Below, piece by piece: positions 42,739-52,284 of a stretch of DNA of 64,000 bases (positions are counted from its first letter, which is position 1; each line of letters begins with the position of its first letter). Below the pieces are notes generated by a model, which made no database searches, was not told the origin of the DNA, and saw nothing but the letters and a program-made list of their open reading frames with translations. The translations under genes were made by a program, and so were the position numbers. The DNA lies in assembly GCF_026460945.1 (NCBI RefSeq), contig NZ_JAOVZV010000002.1, positions 62,001 through 126,000 on the forward strand, in the 5' to 3' direction. This DNA comes from Chryseobacterium luquanense (GTDB lineage: Bacteria > Bacteroidota > Bacteroidia > Flavobacteriales > Weeksellaceae).

Positions 42739-43733
42739 TTTCTTGTTTTTAAAACATACATTCGAAGCAATAAAGACGTTAGTCTAAAACCAACCAGCTT
42801 GATAAAGAGATTTGCTTTTTTAACTTTAGGGTTTAAGTCATTTTTTAAAATACTTTTCAATTCATAAACATCTTTGTGTAATTTTTTAACGCTTTTTTCT
42901 TTTGATATACTAAAATTATATAGAAGTGTTAAATATTGCACCGCAAAAAAACTTAAATACTTATATTTATCTTCTAAATTTAATTTTTGTGACTTCACTA
43001 ATGCCATTTTAAGCATATTTATGATGTCATTTAAATGTATACCATTTACTGTACTCGTAATTGAATCAACCCGATCTTGTCTATACACATAAGGTTGCGT
43101 GTCGAGTGAAGTCATACTTGGCATCAGAAATAAAATATTCCCACACCAGGACATGTCTTCACTTTTAATGCCTTTTTCAAAAAAAAGATCATGCTCTAAA
43201 ATAAAATCTTTTTTTACACACTTATTCCAAGCTGATGCTATGAAAAGATCATTTTTGAGCATTTTTTTTATATATTCCCTATTACTTTCAGACTCGCTCT
43301 TAACAATTGAATAATCTCTTCCATCCGGTACGTATCGGTTTGAAAGCTCATAATATTTTAAAAAACCAAAATTTATGACATCTACATTTTTAAAACTGCT
43401 GATTACATTAGAAACATTAAGTAAAAAATCCGTATCATTATAATAATCATCACTATCTAAAAATAATATATAAGCTCCTTTTGCTTCTCTTATTCCAAAA
43501 TTCCTTGCATCAGATAATCCTCCATTTTTTTTATGAATGACTTTTATTCTGCTGTCTTTTAGAGCATATTGGTCGCAAATGGCTGGGCAGTTATCCGGAG
43601 ATCCATCATTTACTAATATAATTTCAAAATTTTCATAGGACTGCTGTAGAACACTATTGACACATTGGTCAATGTATTTTTCTACATTGTACACTGGGAC
43701 AATAATCGATAACATAGAATAATATTTATCCAT
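42735..43733 (-). CDS. Glycosyltransferase family 2
   Basis: The protein has 332 residues. GT-A motifs: SIIVPVYNVEKYIDQCVNSV, VNDGSPDNCP, KKNGGLSDARN, DSDD at 93-96. A second ATG at 43715 (MLSIIVPVY) is an alternative start. The N-terminal 100 residues are strikingly close to the cluster B gene at 17228-18184. It adds one sugar to the cluster A repeat; donor unknown. Confidence 0.9.
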   Translation of the reverse strand: MDKYYSMLSIIVPVYNVEKYIDQCVNSVLQQSYENFEIILVNDGSPDNCPAICDQYALKDSRIKVIHKKNGGLSDARNFGIREAKGAYILFLDSDDYYNDTDFLLNVSNVISSFKNVDVINFGFLKYYELSNRYVPDGRDYSIVKSESESNREYIKKMLKNDLFIASAWNKCVKKDFILEHDLFFEKGIKSEDMSWCGNILFLMPSMTSLDTQPYVYRQDRVDSITSTVNGIHLNDIINMLKMALVKSQKLNLEDKYKYLSFFAVQYLTLLYNFSISKEKSVKKLHKDVYELKSILKNDLNPKVKKANLFIKLVGFRLTSLLLRMYVLKTRK

Positions 43734-43828
43734 TTTTGAGTAAATTATCTTTATTTTTTACAATGAATATTGTAATTCTTTCAAAACAAAGCTTGGTTTT
43801 ATTATTAAGGTGTAATTTAAAAGGTAAA

Positions 43829-44830
43829 TCACTTTAATTTCACAAACTTCCTTAATATTAAACCATAAACTTGGTAATAAAATTCAATTGGAAAAAGTAA
43901 CATCGACCAATCCATTATAGTACGTTTTACTGAAATCTTAGGCTTTAAATCATATCTTATCAATTTGTAAGGATATTGATTTTTAGATTTTAAATCTTCA
44001 AGTAACATCTTTCTTTCTTTAAAATCATAGACAAAAATCGCATCAAGCAACATGCTTTTAACTGCCAAATTTACTCTTGCATCTATATTTTTAATTACAG
44101 AGTCATTCCCCTTCTTTTCTTTCTGAATAGCTAATTCACCATGATAATAATTTATCAAATTTCTTAATCCATTAATATGTTTTATAGTGCTTTCGCTACT
44201 TTTAGTTCTGCTTATCGAATTTGGACTTTCTCTGTAAAAATAGTTAACAGAAGGAGTATAAAAACTCTTTTTTGAATGAAGCTGTACATAAAATAAGAAT
44301 AGCACATCATCAAGAGAATGTACATCGGTACTCCAACTAATGTTATTTTCACTTAAAATTTCTCTTAAAAATATTCTATTTCCACTACAAGAAATATTAT
44401 GAGGCTGTTTTTCAAAAACAATTGAATTTTGCTTGTTAGTTGGGATAAAATGAGATTCATTTGAGACATTACACAAACCGATTGTTAAGAAATCAATTTC
44501 TTGCTCATCCATACAGTTTATAATTGTCGAAATCGAATTTTCTTCAATAAAATCATCTGAATCGACAAACCATACGTATTTTCCGGTGGCAGCTCTTAAT
44601 CCAGTGTTACGTGCAGCGGAATGGCCTTTATTTTCTTGACTTATAACCTTTATGTTAGTATGCAAATTTGAATATTCATTTAGAATTTTTAAACTATCGT
44701 CAGTTGAACCATCATTGACACAAATAAGCTCGTATTCTGCAGCGTTCATATTTTGAGCCAGTAATGAATTCAAACAATCATCTAAATATCTTGAACTATT
44801 ATAAACAGGGATAACAATGCTGAGTTTCAT
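43829..44830 (-). CDS. Glycosyltransferase family 2
   Basis: The protein has 333 residues. MKLSIVIPVYNSSRYLDDCL, VNDGSTDDSL, ENKGHSAARNTGL and DSDD at 90-93 define a GT-A inverting transferase. The C-terminal half (ISWSTDVHSLDDVLFLFYVQ and on) is typical of WfgS/EpsJ-like enzymes. 95 bases separate it from the next gene, and about 80 from the one before, so the spacing is looser here than elsewhere in cluster A. Confidence 0.9.
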   Translation of the reverse strand: MKLSIVIPVYNSSRYLDDCLNSLLAQNMNAAEYELICVNDGSTDDSLKILNEYSNLHTNIKVISQENKGHSAARNTGLRAATGKYVWFVDSDDFIEENSISTIINCMDEQEIDFLTIGLCNVSNESHFIPTNKQNSIVFEKQPHNISCSGNRIFLREILSENNISWSTDVHSLDDVLFLFYVQLHSKKSFYTPSVNYFYRESPNSISRTKSSESTIKHINGLRNLINYYHGELAIQKEKKGNDSVIKNIDARVNLAVKSMLLDAIFVYDFKERKMLLEDLKSKNQYPYKLIRYDLKPKISVKRTIMDWSMLLFPIEFYYQVYGLILRKFVKLK

Positions 44831-44910
44831 AATGTAAGTTATTAATTTTAAAAAGTAGTAAGAATAAAATAATTCAGCTACATAACTAAACTAGAGATAA
44901 AATTGAGTTA

Positions 44911-45903
44911 TTATTTACTAAATATTTTTTTTAGTTCAAAGCTTTTATCTAAACGAAAAATTTTCTTTATCAGAATTGAAAAATCTCGCCTAAGTCTTAC
45001 TTTAAGAGGATATAAGATAATCTTACCCGTCCTTGTTTCAAATTCAGGATCACAAAGTATTACTTTTGGATGTACTAATGGAAACTTCATTTTTTTAGTT
45101 TCCAATTCACAGAATCTTTTAGTCATTTCAAAAGATAATGACGAACCCCCATGGGTTGAAAACGCATCAACTCCAATGTTTCTGATTTGGTTATATTTTG
45201 GAACAATGCCATATAAGCCATGAGCTCTAATTGAAAAACTCATCTGATAATCCCAAGAAATTGGTTTCAAAGATTTTTCTATTCTTTCAGATTCCATATC
45301 CCAACTTATCATGTCTTGCCTCATTAACTTTTTGTCAGAATATGAAAAATCAATTTTTTTCTTAACGTCATTATTTTTCCACAACTCAAGTTTCCCATCA
45401 TAAAACTTAGTAAATTTATCTGCCCAAGATGCCCAACCACATGGTAACATATGTTGCGTAAAAACATAACTAGCACCATCTAAGGGATGATATTGCTTTA
45501 AATAATTTGTGCCACAGATCCATAAAACACGAGAGTCATGCTTGTATTTTTCTAATAATTCTTTACAAAAAGGAAAGAAACTTATTTCTGGCAAATTGTC
45601 ATCTTCTAAAAAAATAGCAAGATCTTCTTGCGAGAAAACCCACAATGAACCTTCAGCAATTCTATTATATACTCCCTGATTTGTTTCGGCATAGTTCTTT
45701 ATAATCTCACAATCCCAAAAAATTTCTTTCTCAACTAAATGTCTGCATTCATTTACTATTTTCGCTTCTTCCTCATTCCTTGCACCGTCACTGATTAGGT
45801 ATATTTTTTGGGGTTTGACCTTAGCGATTTCCCTCACAATCTGAACCGTTTTTTCTGTTCTTTTAAAGAAAAAAATCACGATGGGTATATCAAATGCTTC
45901 CAT
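44911..45903 (-). CDS. GNT-I-like GT-A glycosyltransferase
   Basis: The protein has 330 residues. IPIVIFFFKRTEKTVQIVRE, KIYLISDGARNEEE, the metal-binding EDD at 100-102 in AIFLEDDNLP and a LPCGWASWADKF motif match the bacterial proteins related to eukaryotic GlcNAc-transferase I-like folds, common in O-antigen clusters. It lies 7 bases downstream of Wzx. Donor unknown. Confidence 0.78.
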   Translation of the reverse strand: MEAFDIPIVIFFFKRTEKTVQIVREIAKVKPQKIYLISDGARNEEEAKIVNECRHLVEKEIFWDCEIIKNYAETNQGVYNRIAEGSLWVFSQEDLAIFLEDDNLPEISFFPFCKELLEKYKHDSRVLWICGTNYLKQYHPLDGASYVFTQHMLPCGWASWADKFTKFYDGKLELWKNNDVKKKIDFSYSDKKLMRQDMISWDMESERIEKSLKPISWDYQMSFSIRAHGLYGIVPKYNQIRNIGVDAFSTHGGSSLSFEMTKRFCELETKKMKFPLVHPKVILCDPEFETRTGKIILYPLKVRLRRDFSILIKKIFRLDKSFELKKIFSK

Positions 45904-45910
45904 ATTATCT

Positions 45911-47452
45911 TTATTTTTTTATTTTTTTTATAATATTTCCTACAAACAATTTTTCATTTTTTGTTAGACCTGAAATATAAATAATTGGTACGGTCCAAAC
46001 AATTGAAAGTATTCCGATAATCATTAATCTCACAAAACTTTCATCTATCATATTTCTTATTAGCAAAAGAAATGGATAAGTCAAAATTACTATTAAAAAG
46101 TTCTTGAAAATAATTTCTTTTAGAAAGTGACGAACAGAGAATCCTACCGATTTACTCGAAAAAAACACGCATATAAATAATGCGATTGTTTCAATAAAAA
46201 TGGTAACACATAAAGGTATAATTGGATTGAGAAAATATTTCAACAAAATGTATGATATTGGCAATATCAGCATCTGCAATGTTCCACCAACAGACTGATA
46301 AACAGCTATTTTTCCAGTAGCTTGTATCGAAGCTGTTAATGGTCCGGTAATGCAAGTGATTAATATCACGACAAGTGTAAGGATGGTAAAAATAAAAGCC
46401 TGCTCTGGAACAATTTTTAACCATAATCGCAATATCTGTTCAATTTCGAGTATAATTGGCAAAGATAATAAGTACATGAGAAAGAAAGAAAGTTTGGCAC
46501 TTCGAAATAATAATGTAGTAAGATAATCTTTTTCCTCACTTGCATAAGATTTTACAATCTGCGGATTAACTGCCAACTGGAAATTAGTTACAAAACCTTG
46601 AACTGTGGCCTGAACTTGATTTGCAATTGCCTGTGCTGCATTTACCATTGGGCCGAAAAAAATATTAAGAATTATATTAATCCCCTGTCCTTTAGCGACA
46701 AACGCTAAATTACCAAACAGACTCCAGCTCGAGTACTTAATCAACGTTTTGTAAAGTTTATCATCTTTAACAACTTCAAACTTAGATTCTTTAAAGTTTT
46801 TTCGTGTATAAATAATATATATACATGTTATGAATAAAATGACGCAAAAAACAAGTATTCCATATAATTTTAATTTGTCAAAAGCTATCCAAGTTAGGAT
46901 AAAGACTATAATCAATTTTAAGATTACCTCTATTATACTTACGTACGCATAAACCTTCATCCTTTCATGGGCGATAATTAGCGCATCATAAGGAACCTGC
47001 AAAATTGATATGATAAATGCCAAAACCGAAAAATGATATACCCAAATTGCTGCAGTCAATCTTTCTACAGGAATGACAAGATACGTTTTCACGAACCAAA
47101 ATCCCAGTGTTTCAGCCAGAACAAAGATTATGACAGCAATTCCAATATGAATGATTTGTGTGGCATTAAAAACCTTTTTTAGTCCTACAAAATTATTTTT
47201 TCCTATTTCATAGGAAAGAAACCTCTGTGTAGCTGAAGTCATAGCTCCATTAAAAAATCCAAACATTAGTACTACACCACCAGTGACATTATAAATTCCA
47301 AAGTCTTCAACACCCAATGTATTAAGTATGACTCTCGAAGTATATAGTGATATTGTCATACTAATGATCATTCTGAAATATAGCACCAATGTATTCTTAG
47401 CAATTCGCTTGTTACTTGTTGGGGACGCAGAAGAAGAAATTGTTTTTTTCAA
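45911..47452 (-). CDS. Wzx-type flippase (cluster A)
   Basis: The protein has 513 residues with about 12-14 membrane segments. NKRIAKNTLVLYFRMIISMT and VLNTLGVEDFGIYNVTGGVV near the N-terminus are typical of Bacteroidota Wzx/PST proteins, as is RFLSYEIG. It flips the undecaprenyl-PP repeat of cluster A. The frame starts with a TTG at 47452; the in-frame stop lies nine codons before and the next ATG is inside the first membrane segment, so TTG is the best start. 164 bases separate it from the upstream glycosyltransferase. Confidence 0.88.
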   Translation of the reverse strand: MKKTISSSASPTSNKRIAKNTLVLYFRMIISMTISLYTSRVILNTLGVEDFGIYNVTGGVVLMFGFFNGAMTSATQRFLSYEIGKNNFVGLKKVFNATQIIHIGIAVIIFVLAETLGFWFVKTYLVIPVERLTAAIWVYHFSVLAFIISILQVPYDALIIAHERMKVYAYVSIIEVILKLIIVFILTWIAFDKLKLYGILVFCVILFITCIYIIYTRKNFKESKFEVVKDDKLYKTLIKYSSWSLFGNLAFVAKGQGINIILNIFFGPMVNAAQAIANQVQATVQGFVTNFQLAVNPQIVKSYASEEKDYLTTLLFRSAKLSFFLMYLLSLPIILEIEQILRLWLKIVPEQAFIFTILTLVVILITCITGPLTASIQATGKIAVYQSVGGTLQMLILPISYILLKYFLNPIIPLCVTIFIETIALFICVFFSSKSVGFSVRHFLKEIIFKNFLIVILTYPFLLLIRNMIDESFVRLMIIGILSIVWTVPIIYISGLTKNEKLFVGNIIKKIKK

Positions 47453-47616
47453 AAGATTTTTATTTAGTAGATCGTGTTACCTTAAATGTTAATGGATCAT
47501 TTATGATTTAAAATTATTTATCAATATGAATCACCTTTGTAAATAATATTGTTAAGGCAATCAGCCATTTCGAAGTGCCATTTTTATGAAACTATCGCAT
47601 AGTTGTTTTTATCTTT

Positions 47617-48762
47617 TTAGTCGGAAAACATGTTTTTTAATTCAAAAATAAAATCTTCATTTAATTTTTCAATTGAAGACTTGAAGTCATAAATTTTAGA
47701 ATTATCTATAGAAAGAATAGCTTGAACAATGTTGTAAGAACTATCATCTTTTGAGAAAGTTATAAAATGGGATAGTTTTGATTTTTCTATACTTAGTATT
47801 TTAGTGCTTACTACTTTCAGATCATGACAAAGGTAAGAAATAACTTTTGAAGGAAATGCTGTATTCATGTAAGCGCCCTCGTTCTGTGGATTAATTGCTA
47901 TATGGCATTTGAATAGAAAATCATCGTACTCCTTTCCAATTAATACTCCATGATAGTAACAAGCTTTTCTATTGAGACGACTGTTGATCAAATCGGCATG
48001 CTTTATCAATGAATCAACATCATTTTTATCACCTGAACCTAAAATGTGAACAACATAATTTTCGGGCAGTAGCGCCGCACATTCAAGAGCTTTGTATGCG
48101 CCACCTCTTGTATTTTCTATTGCCCCAGCAAAAACAACATTTATTTTACTGTTATCTTTTTGAATATTTTCAGCTTTCGGCAAGAAGTAATTCCCATATA
48201 AAACTGCCCTAACCCTACTTCCTAATATTTCAGCTAATATATCTGAAACAGCTATAAAATAATCAGATTCTTTAATAATGACCTGCTCACATTTTTGGAG
48301 AATCTTTTTAATCTGCCATACATTTCCATAAATCTCTTCAACTTCTAAGATTAGTTGAAAACGTTTAATTTTTTTTGCTAGAATTATTGGCAATGATAAC
48401 CATGGCGAATGATAGACTAAGATCTTTTCGTCTTTTTTTACATTTTTGATTAGAAAAAAAAACAACCAAATTAAGCTCCAAAAAATCTTTAAATAGTCGC
48501 CAATCTTGGTATTGGTTCTCCAACTAGAAACAACAGTAATTTTTTTCCAGGAAGATAAATGATCTGTTTTAGTTTTTTCTAAAAAACATGTTCCAGAATG
48601 ATCTATCATCCACGAAGGTGATATTAAATGAACTGCCATACCCGAAGCATTTAATGAACTAGCAATATAATCCATCTTGTTAGTTGCAGATAAAGCTTGA
48701 TTCCTTTTGCTTTTGCCAAATGGGCTTTCGTAGAATCCAATATATTTGATTTCTCTTTGCAT
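47617..48762 (-). CDS. Glycosyltransferase, GT4-like
   Basis: The protein has 381 residues, GT-B fold by pattern. EIKYIGFYESPFGKSKRN at the start, LILEVEEIYGNV in the N-terminal domain, INVVFAGAIENTRGGAYKAL opening the donor domain and HIAINPQNEGAYMNTAFPSK near the donor site. Divergent from the canonical GT4 EX7E motif, so it may belong to a poorly studied group. It lies 3 bases after the Wzy gene. Confidence 0.75.
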   Translation of the reverse strand: MQREIKYIGFYESPFGKSKRNQALSATNKMDYIASSLNASGMAVHLISPSWMIDHSGTCFLEKTKTDHLSSWKKITVVSSWRTNTKIGDYLKIFWSLIWLFFFLIKNVKKDEKILVYHSPWLSLPIILAKKIKRFQLILEVEEIYGNVWQIKKILQKCEQVIIKESDYFIAVSDILAEILGSRVRAVLYGNYFLPKAENIQKDNSKINVVFAGAIENTRGGAYKALECAALLPENYVVHILGSGDKNDVDSLIKHADLINSRLNRKACYYHGVLIGKEYDDFLFKCHIAINPQNEGAYMNTAFPSKVISYLCHDLKVVSTKILSIEKSKLSHFITFSKDDSSYNIVQAILSIDNSKIYDFKSSIEKLNEDFIFELKNMFSD

Positions 48763-48765
48763 ATA

Positions 48766-49875
48766 TTAATCGTAATTTTCACCTAAAGCCATTTTTTCCC
48801 AGAAGAATCCGTAAGGGATTGGATTATTCCAATTTGCCTGTATAAATAAAAGTATAAAAAGTAAAATCGTATACGCATATAAATTGTTTCTCAGAGAAAA
48901 TGATTTAAAAGAATTTAAGATTTGGGGTATTAGGAGCAACATAAAAATCGAAAAATACATGGTAATACGTAAAGCTGCCGGATGAATCCAAGACATTGGC
49001 AACAAAATTAAAACAAGGCCAAATGCAAAATAACTTGCTCTCGCATTCATATTATTTTGAATTACTATTTTACGTCTTAAAAGGGCAATAATTGATATTA
49101 ATATGAAAAAAGCAGTAAAATAATAGGTTCCAGCTCCTTCAAACTGTTCATATTCGTTGTATCCAGATAAAACTTTAATGTAATCTGCTAATGTATTTCT
49201 AAAAACAAACACTATTGGAAATGCGAGAAAACTTATGACAAGAAAAATCCTTTCTTTTTTCAAATGTGCTATAAAGTAAAATGGTAAAAATATAAGAACT
49301 GTTTTATGCATTAATGACGCTACAAGCATCAATATTAAAAAACGAAATAGTTTCCTTTTTTTTATTAACTCATATCCGTAAAGCGCTGCTGCTGTTGCTA
49401 AAGATTGTCTTATAGCAGAAATTGAAAAGACATTATAAAACATTGCGAAGTATATTACATATGAAAGTGCTATACTGATTAAGCTAGATGAATTTTTAAA
49501 AATAAAGTATCCCAGAAAGCTAAAAAAAATAAAGGCTACAACTAATAGAAATACTTGAAATTCATCGGTAAATATCTGGACTGCTTTTTCAAATAGTAAA
49601 TACCCAACATCCTTTCCAATTCCTAGATGATAATATGTAATAATATCCTCATAAATAGTACTCCAACTAACATTTTTGACATCTTCAAAATATTGAAAAT
49701 ACACGTAAGTGTCGCTACCTACTGCGACATTTCTTAAGCCTGCGTGAATGATGAGAATAAAAGTGATAGTTTTAATATATTTCTTTCTATTAAATGCGGA
49801 ATTACATTTATCTTTTTGAGAATAATAAAAGCCTAGTACTAATATGATTAAAATGACAATTAAATTAATAGTCAT
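48766..49875 (-). CDS. EpsG-family polysaccharide polymerase (Wzy, cluster A)
   Basis: The protein has 369 residues with about ten membrane segments. The EpsG pattern is clear: HAGLRNVAVGSDTYVYFQYF after the second segment, and FNVFSISAIRQSLATAAALY carrying the conserved ..RQ.. region. It polymerises flipped repeats in the periplasm. The ATG overlaps the end of the GT4 gene by 11 bases. It is not closely similar to the cluster B polymerase, so the two probably join different repeats. Confidence 0.85.
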   Translation of the reverse strand: MTINLIVILIILVLGFYYSQKDKCNSAFNRKKYIKTITFILIIHAGLRNVAVGSDTYVYFQYFEDVKNVSWSTIYEDIITYYHLGIGKDVGYLLFEKAVQIFTDEFQVFLLVVAFIFFSFLGYFIFKNSSSLISIALSYVIYFAMFYNVFSISAIRQSLATAAALYGYELIKKRKLFRFLILMLVASLMHKTVLIFLPFYFIAHLKKERIFLVISFLAFPIVFVFRNTLADYIKVLSGYNEYEQFEGAGTYYFTAFFILISIIALLRRKIVIQNNMNARASYFAFGLVLILLPMSWIHPAALRITMYFSIFMLLLIPQILNSFKSFSLRNNLYAYTILLFILLFIQANWNNPIPYGFFWEKMALGENYD

Positions 49876-51076
49876 AATTCATTACACTTTTATAAACATT
49901 GATAATCGAGTTGATGTTACTATTTTTATCATAATTTTCGATCACATGCTGCCTACAACTATTTCTATAAAAATCTTTACCAGCTTTTTTTATAAGTTTT
50001 ATTTTATTATAAACATCTTCTACATCTCTTGGATTTGCGGTATAGCCACAATTCTCTCCTACAATTTCTGGACAAGCTGTCGAATCATAAACAACAACTG
50101 GTGTACCACAACTCATTGCTTCTGCAATTACTAATCCAAATGTATCCTCCATAGATAAATGAACATAAGTATCAGCAATGGTATAAAGTTTTGCTAGTTC
50201 ACTCTTACTTTCAACGTAAGGAATATGTATAATATTTGAAGGTATTGAAGTTCCTCTATCTAATTTTCCTACTAAAACAAGTTGCATATCATCACTTAAC
50301 ATTTGAGACAATTTAATAAAGTCTTGAAACTTAATAGATGATGCATTCCATCCTGCGCTAACTCCTAAAATAACGTGCTTATTTTTATTAATTCCATATA
50401 AATTACCTTGCAAGATACTTTCTTTAAAAACATCATGGTCAATCCAATTATAAATCGACATGATTTTTTTATCTTTTAAAATTGATTTTTCAACTTCACC
50501 TTTAAGCCAATTTGATACTGCCACAATAGTCATATTTTTTATATATCTATACAATTCTATTTTATCATTAAACATGATATTTGTCTGATCTAAAAATAAA
50601 CTTGGTGGATAGGCATGTATCTGTGGACAGTTATTACAGGCAGTTTGCCATTTTTCACAATTCACGGTAGAATAATATGCACAGTTTCCAGTAAATGCCC
50701 AGCAATCATGTAAGGTCCAAACGATAGGTTTTTGTATTTCTTTTAAATACTTGAAAATAATTTCTAAATTTAAATAATTGCCGTGTAGATTGTGCAGATG
50801 TATAACGTCTGGATTATAATTCTCTATAAACTGAACTAACTTTTTGGTTCCACGATGAGTAAAATATCCTTGCTTACCTAGTAATCTGGAACCGATATTG
50901 TGCAAATGATTTTCTAACCAATTTCCTATTTTAAATTCTTTACCATAGCCTCTAGAAACTTGCCCGTAGGCAATATAACATTCGTGTCTCTGGCGCTCCA
51001 ATTCCAAAGCAATGTCGACACAGATAGAACCTGTACTACCATATCCAGAAACGGAATTAATCATTAAAACTTTCAT
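49865..51076 (-). CDS. Glycosyltransferase family 4 (WcaC/WbuB-like)
   Basis: The protein has 403 residues, GT-B. MKVLMINSVSGYGSTGSICV is the N-terminal loop, VWTLHDCWAFTGNCAYY with following cysteines is characteristic of a colanic-acid-type GT4 group, and the donor domain has LGVSAGWN, LVLVGKLDRG and MEDTFGLVIAEAMSCGTPVV with EX7E. It follows capG by 4 bases and may transfer L-FucNAc, the product of the adjacent capE/F/G genes; that is position-based. Confidence 0.88.
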   Translation of the reverse strand: MKVLMINSVSGYGSTGSICVDIALELERQRHECYIAYGQVSRGYGKEFKIGNWLENHLHNIGSRLLGKQGYFTHRGTKKLVQFIENYNPDVIHLHNLHGNYLNLEIIFKYLKEIQKPIVWTLHDCWAFTGNCAYYSTVNCEKWQTACNNCPQIHAYPPSLFLDQTNIMFNDKIELYRYIKNMTIVAVSNWLKGEVEKSILKDKKIMSIYNWIDHDVFKESILQGNLYGINKNKHVILGVSAGWNASSIKFQDFIKLSQMLSDDMQLVLVGKLDRGTSIPSNIIHIPYVESKSELAKLYTIADTYVHLSMEDTFGLVIAEAMSCGTPVVVYDSTACPEIVGENCGYTANPRDVEDVYNKIKLIKKAGKDFYRNSCRQHVIENYDKNSNINSIINVYKSVMNYDY

Positions 51077-51080
51077 CTTC

Positions 51081-52220
51081 TTATATCTCTTCAGACCAAA
51101 CAGTCCTTTTGACGTAATCTGTGTACGAAATTATAATTCTCACCACTTTTTCAGAAACATTCGGCATCGAATAATCTGAAACCGGTCTGAAGTTTCTTTC
51201 TGTCCCGACTTTTTGCTGCAAAACCTGTGTTAAGCCCTGTAAAATGCGCTCAGGTGATAAGCCCACCAACATCACGCTAGCTTCTTCCATTGCTTCAGGT
51301 CTTTCATGCGCCTGGCGAATATTTAATGCTCTGAAATTGAGTATTGATGATTCTTCGGAAATTGTTCCTGAATCTGAAAGTACCGCATACGCTCTTTTCT
51401 GCAACGCATTATAATCATGGAAACCTAAGGGTTTTAAGAATTGGATTTCAGGTCTCATTTCGATCTGCATTTTATCAATCATATTTTGAGTGCGCGGATG
51501 GGTTGAAACAATAATTGGAAACTGATATTTTTCTGCAATCGCATTTAAAGAAGTCATTAATCCTCTGAAATTCTTTTCAGAATTGATATTTTCTTCACGG
51601 TGAGAAGAAACAACAAAAAATTTCCCTTCTTCTAAATTTAATTTTCCTAAAATGTTTGAAGCATGAATTTGAGGTAAATAGTGACTTAAAACCTCAAACA
51701 TCGGTGAACCTGTTTTAATGATTCTTTCAGCAGGAAGACCTTCTCTTAGAAGATATTCTCTTGCAATATCAGAATATGTAAGATTAATATCCGAGGTATG
51801 ATCTACAATTTTACGATTAGTTTCTTCCGGAACTCTTTGATCGAAACATCTGTTTCCTGCTTCCATGTGGAAAATCGGAATATGTCTTTTCTTTGCCGGA
51901 ATTGCACATAAACAAGAATTGGTATCTCCCAGTACTAAAAATGCATCCGGCTTAAGCTCTTCCAGTAAAGGATCTATTTTTATTAAAATATTCCCTACCG
52001 TTTGAGTGGCTGTTTTTCCTGCTGCCTCAAGAAAATAATCCGGCTTACGAAGTCCCAAATCTTTAAAAAAGATTTGGTTTAGTTCGTAATCGTAATTTTG
52101 CCCTGTATGAACGATGATATGCTCTACTGCTTCCGAAGAGTCTAAAGCATCTAATACTCTTGATAGTCTTATAATTTCCGGTCTTGTTCCAACGACCGTC
52201 ATTACTTTTAATTTTTTCAT
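51081..52220 (-). CDS. capG: UDP-N-acetylglucosamine 2-epimerase family, CapG-like (UDP-L-FucNAc synthesis)
   Basis: The protein has 379 residues. VVGTRPEIIRLSRVL, HTGQNYDYELNQIFF, VLGDTNSCL, HMEAGNRCFDQRVPEETNR and SHREENINSEKNF are the conserved motifs of the WecB family. In the CapE-CapF-CapG path it inverts C2 of UDP-2-acetamido-2,6-dideoxy-L-talose to give UDP-L-FucNAc. The RVPEETNRK form and position next to CapF support CapG rather than plain WecB (UDP-ManNAc), though some activity overlap is possible. Confidence 0.88.
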   Translation of the reverse strand: MKKLKVMTVVGTRPEIIRLSRVLDALDSSEAVEHIIVHTGQNYDYELNQIFFKDLGLRKPDYFLEAAGKTATQTVGNILIKIDPLLEELKPDAFLVLGDTNSCLCAIPAKKRHIPIFHMEAGNRCFDQRVPEETNRKIVDHTSDINLTYSDIAREYLLREGLPAERIIKTGSPMFEVLSHYLPQIHASNILGKLNLEEGKFFVVSSHREENINSEKNFRGLMTSLNAIAEKYQFPIIVSTHPRTQNMIDKMQIEMRPEIQFLKPLGFHDYNALQKRAYAVLSDSGTISEESSILNFRALNIRQAHERPEAMEEASVMLVGLSPERILQGLTQVLQQKVGTERNFRPVSDYSMPNVSEKVVRIIISYTDYVKRTVWSEEI

Positions 52221-52284
52221 ATAGCTTTTGGCTGATAGCTTTTAACTTTTGGCTAAATCCGTCAGTATAATTTATAAATTAATA

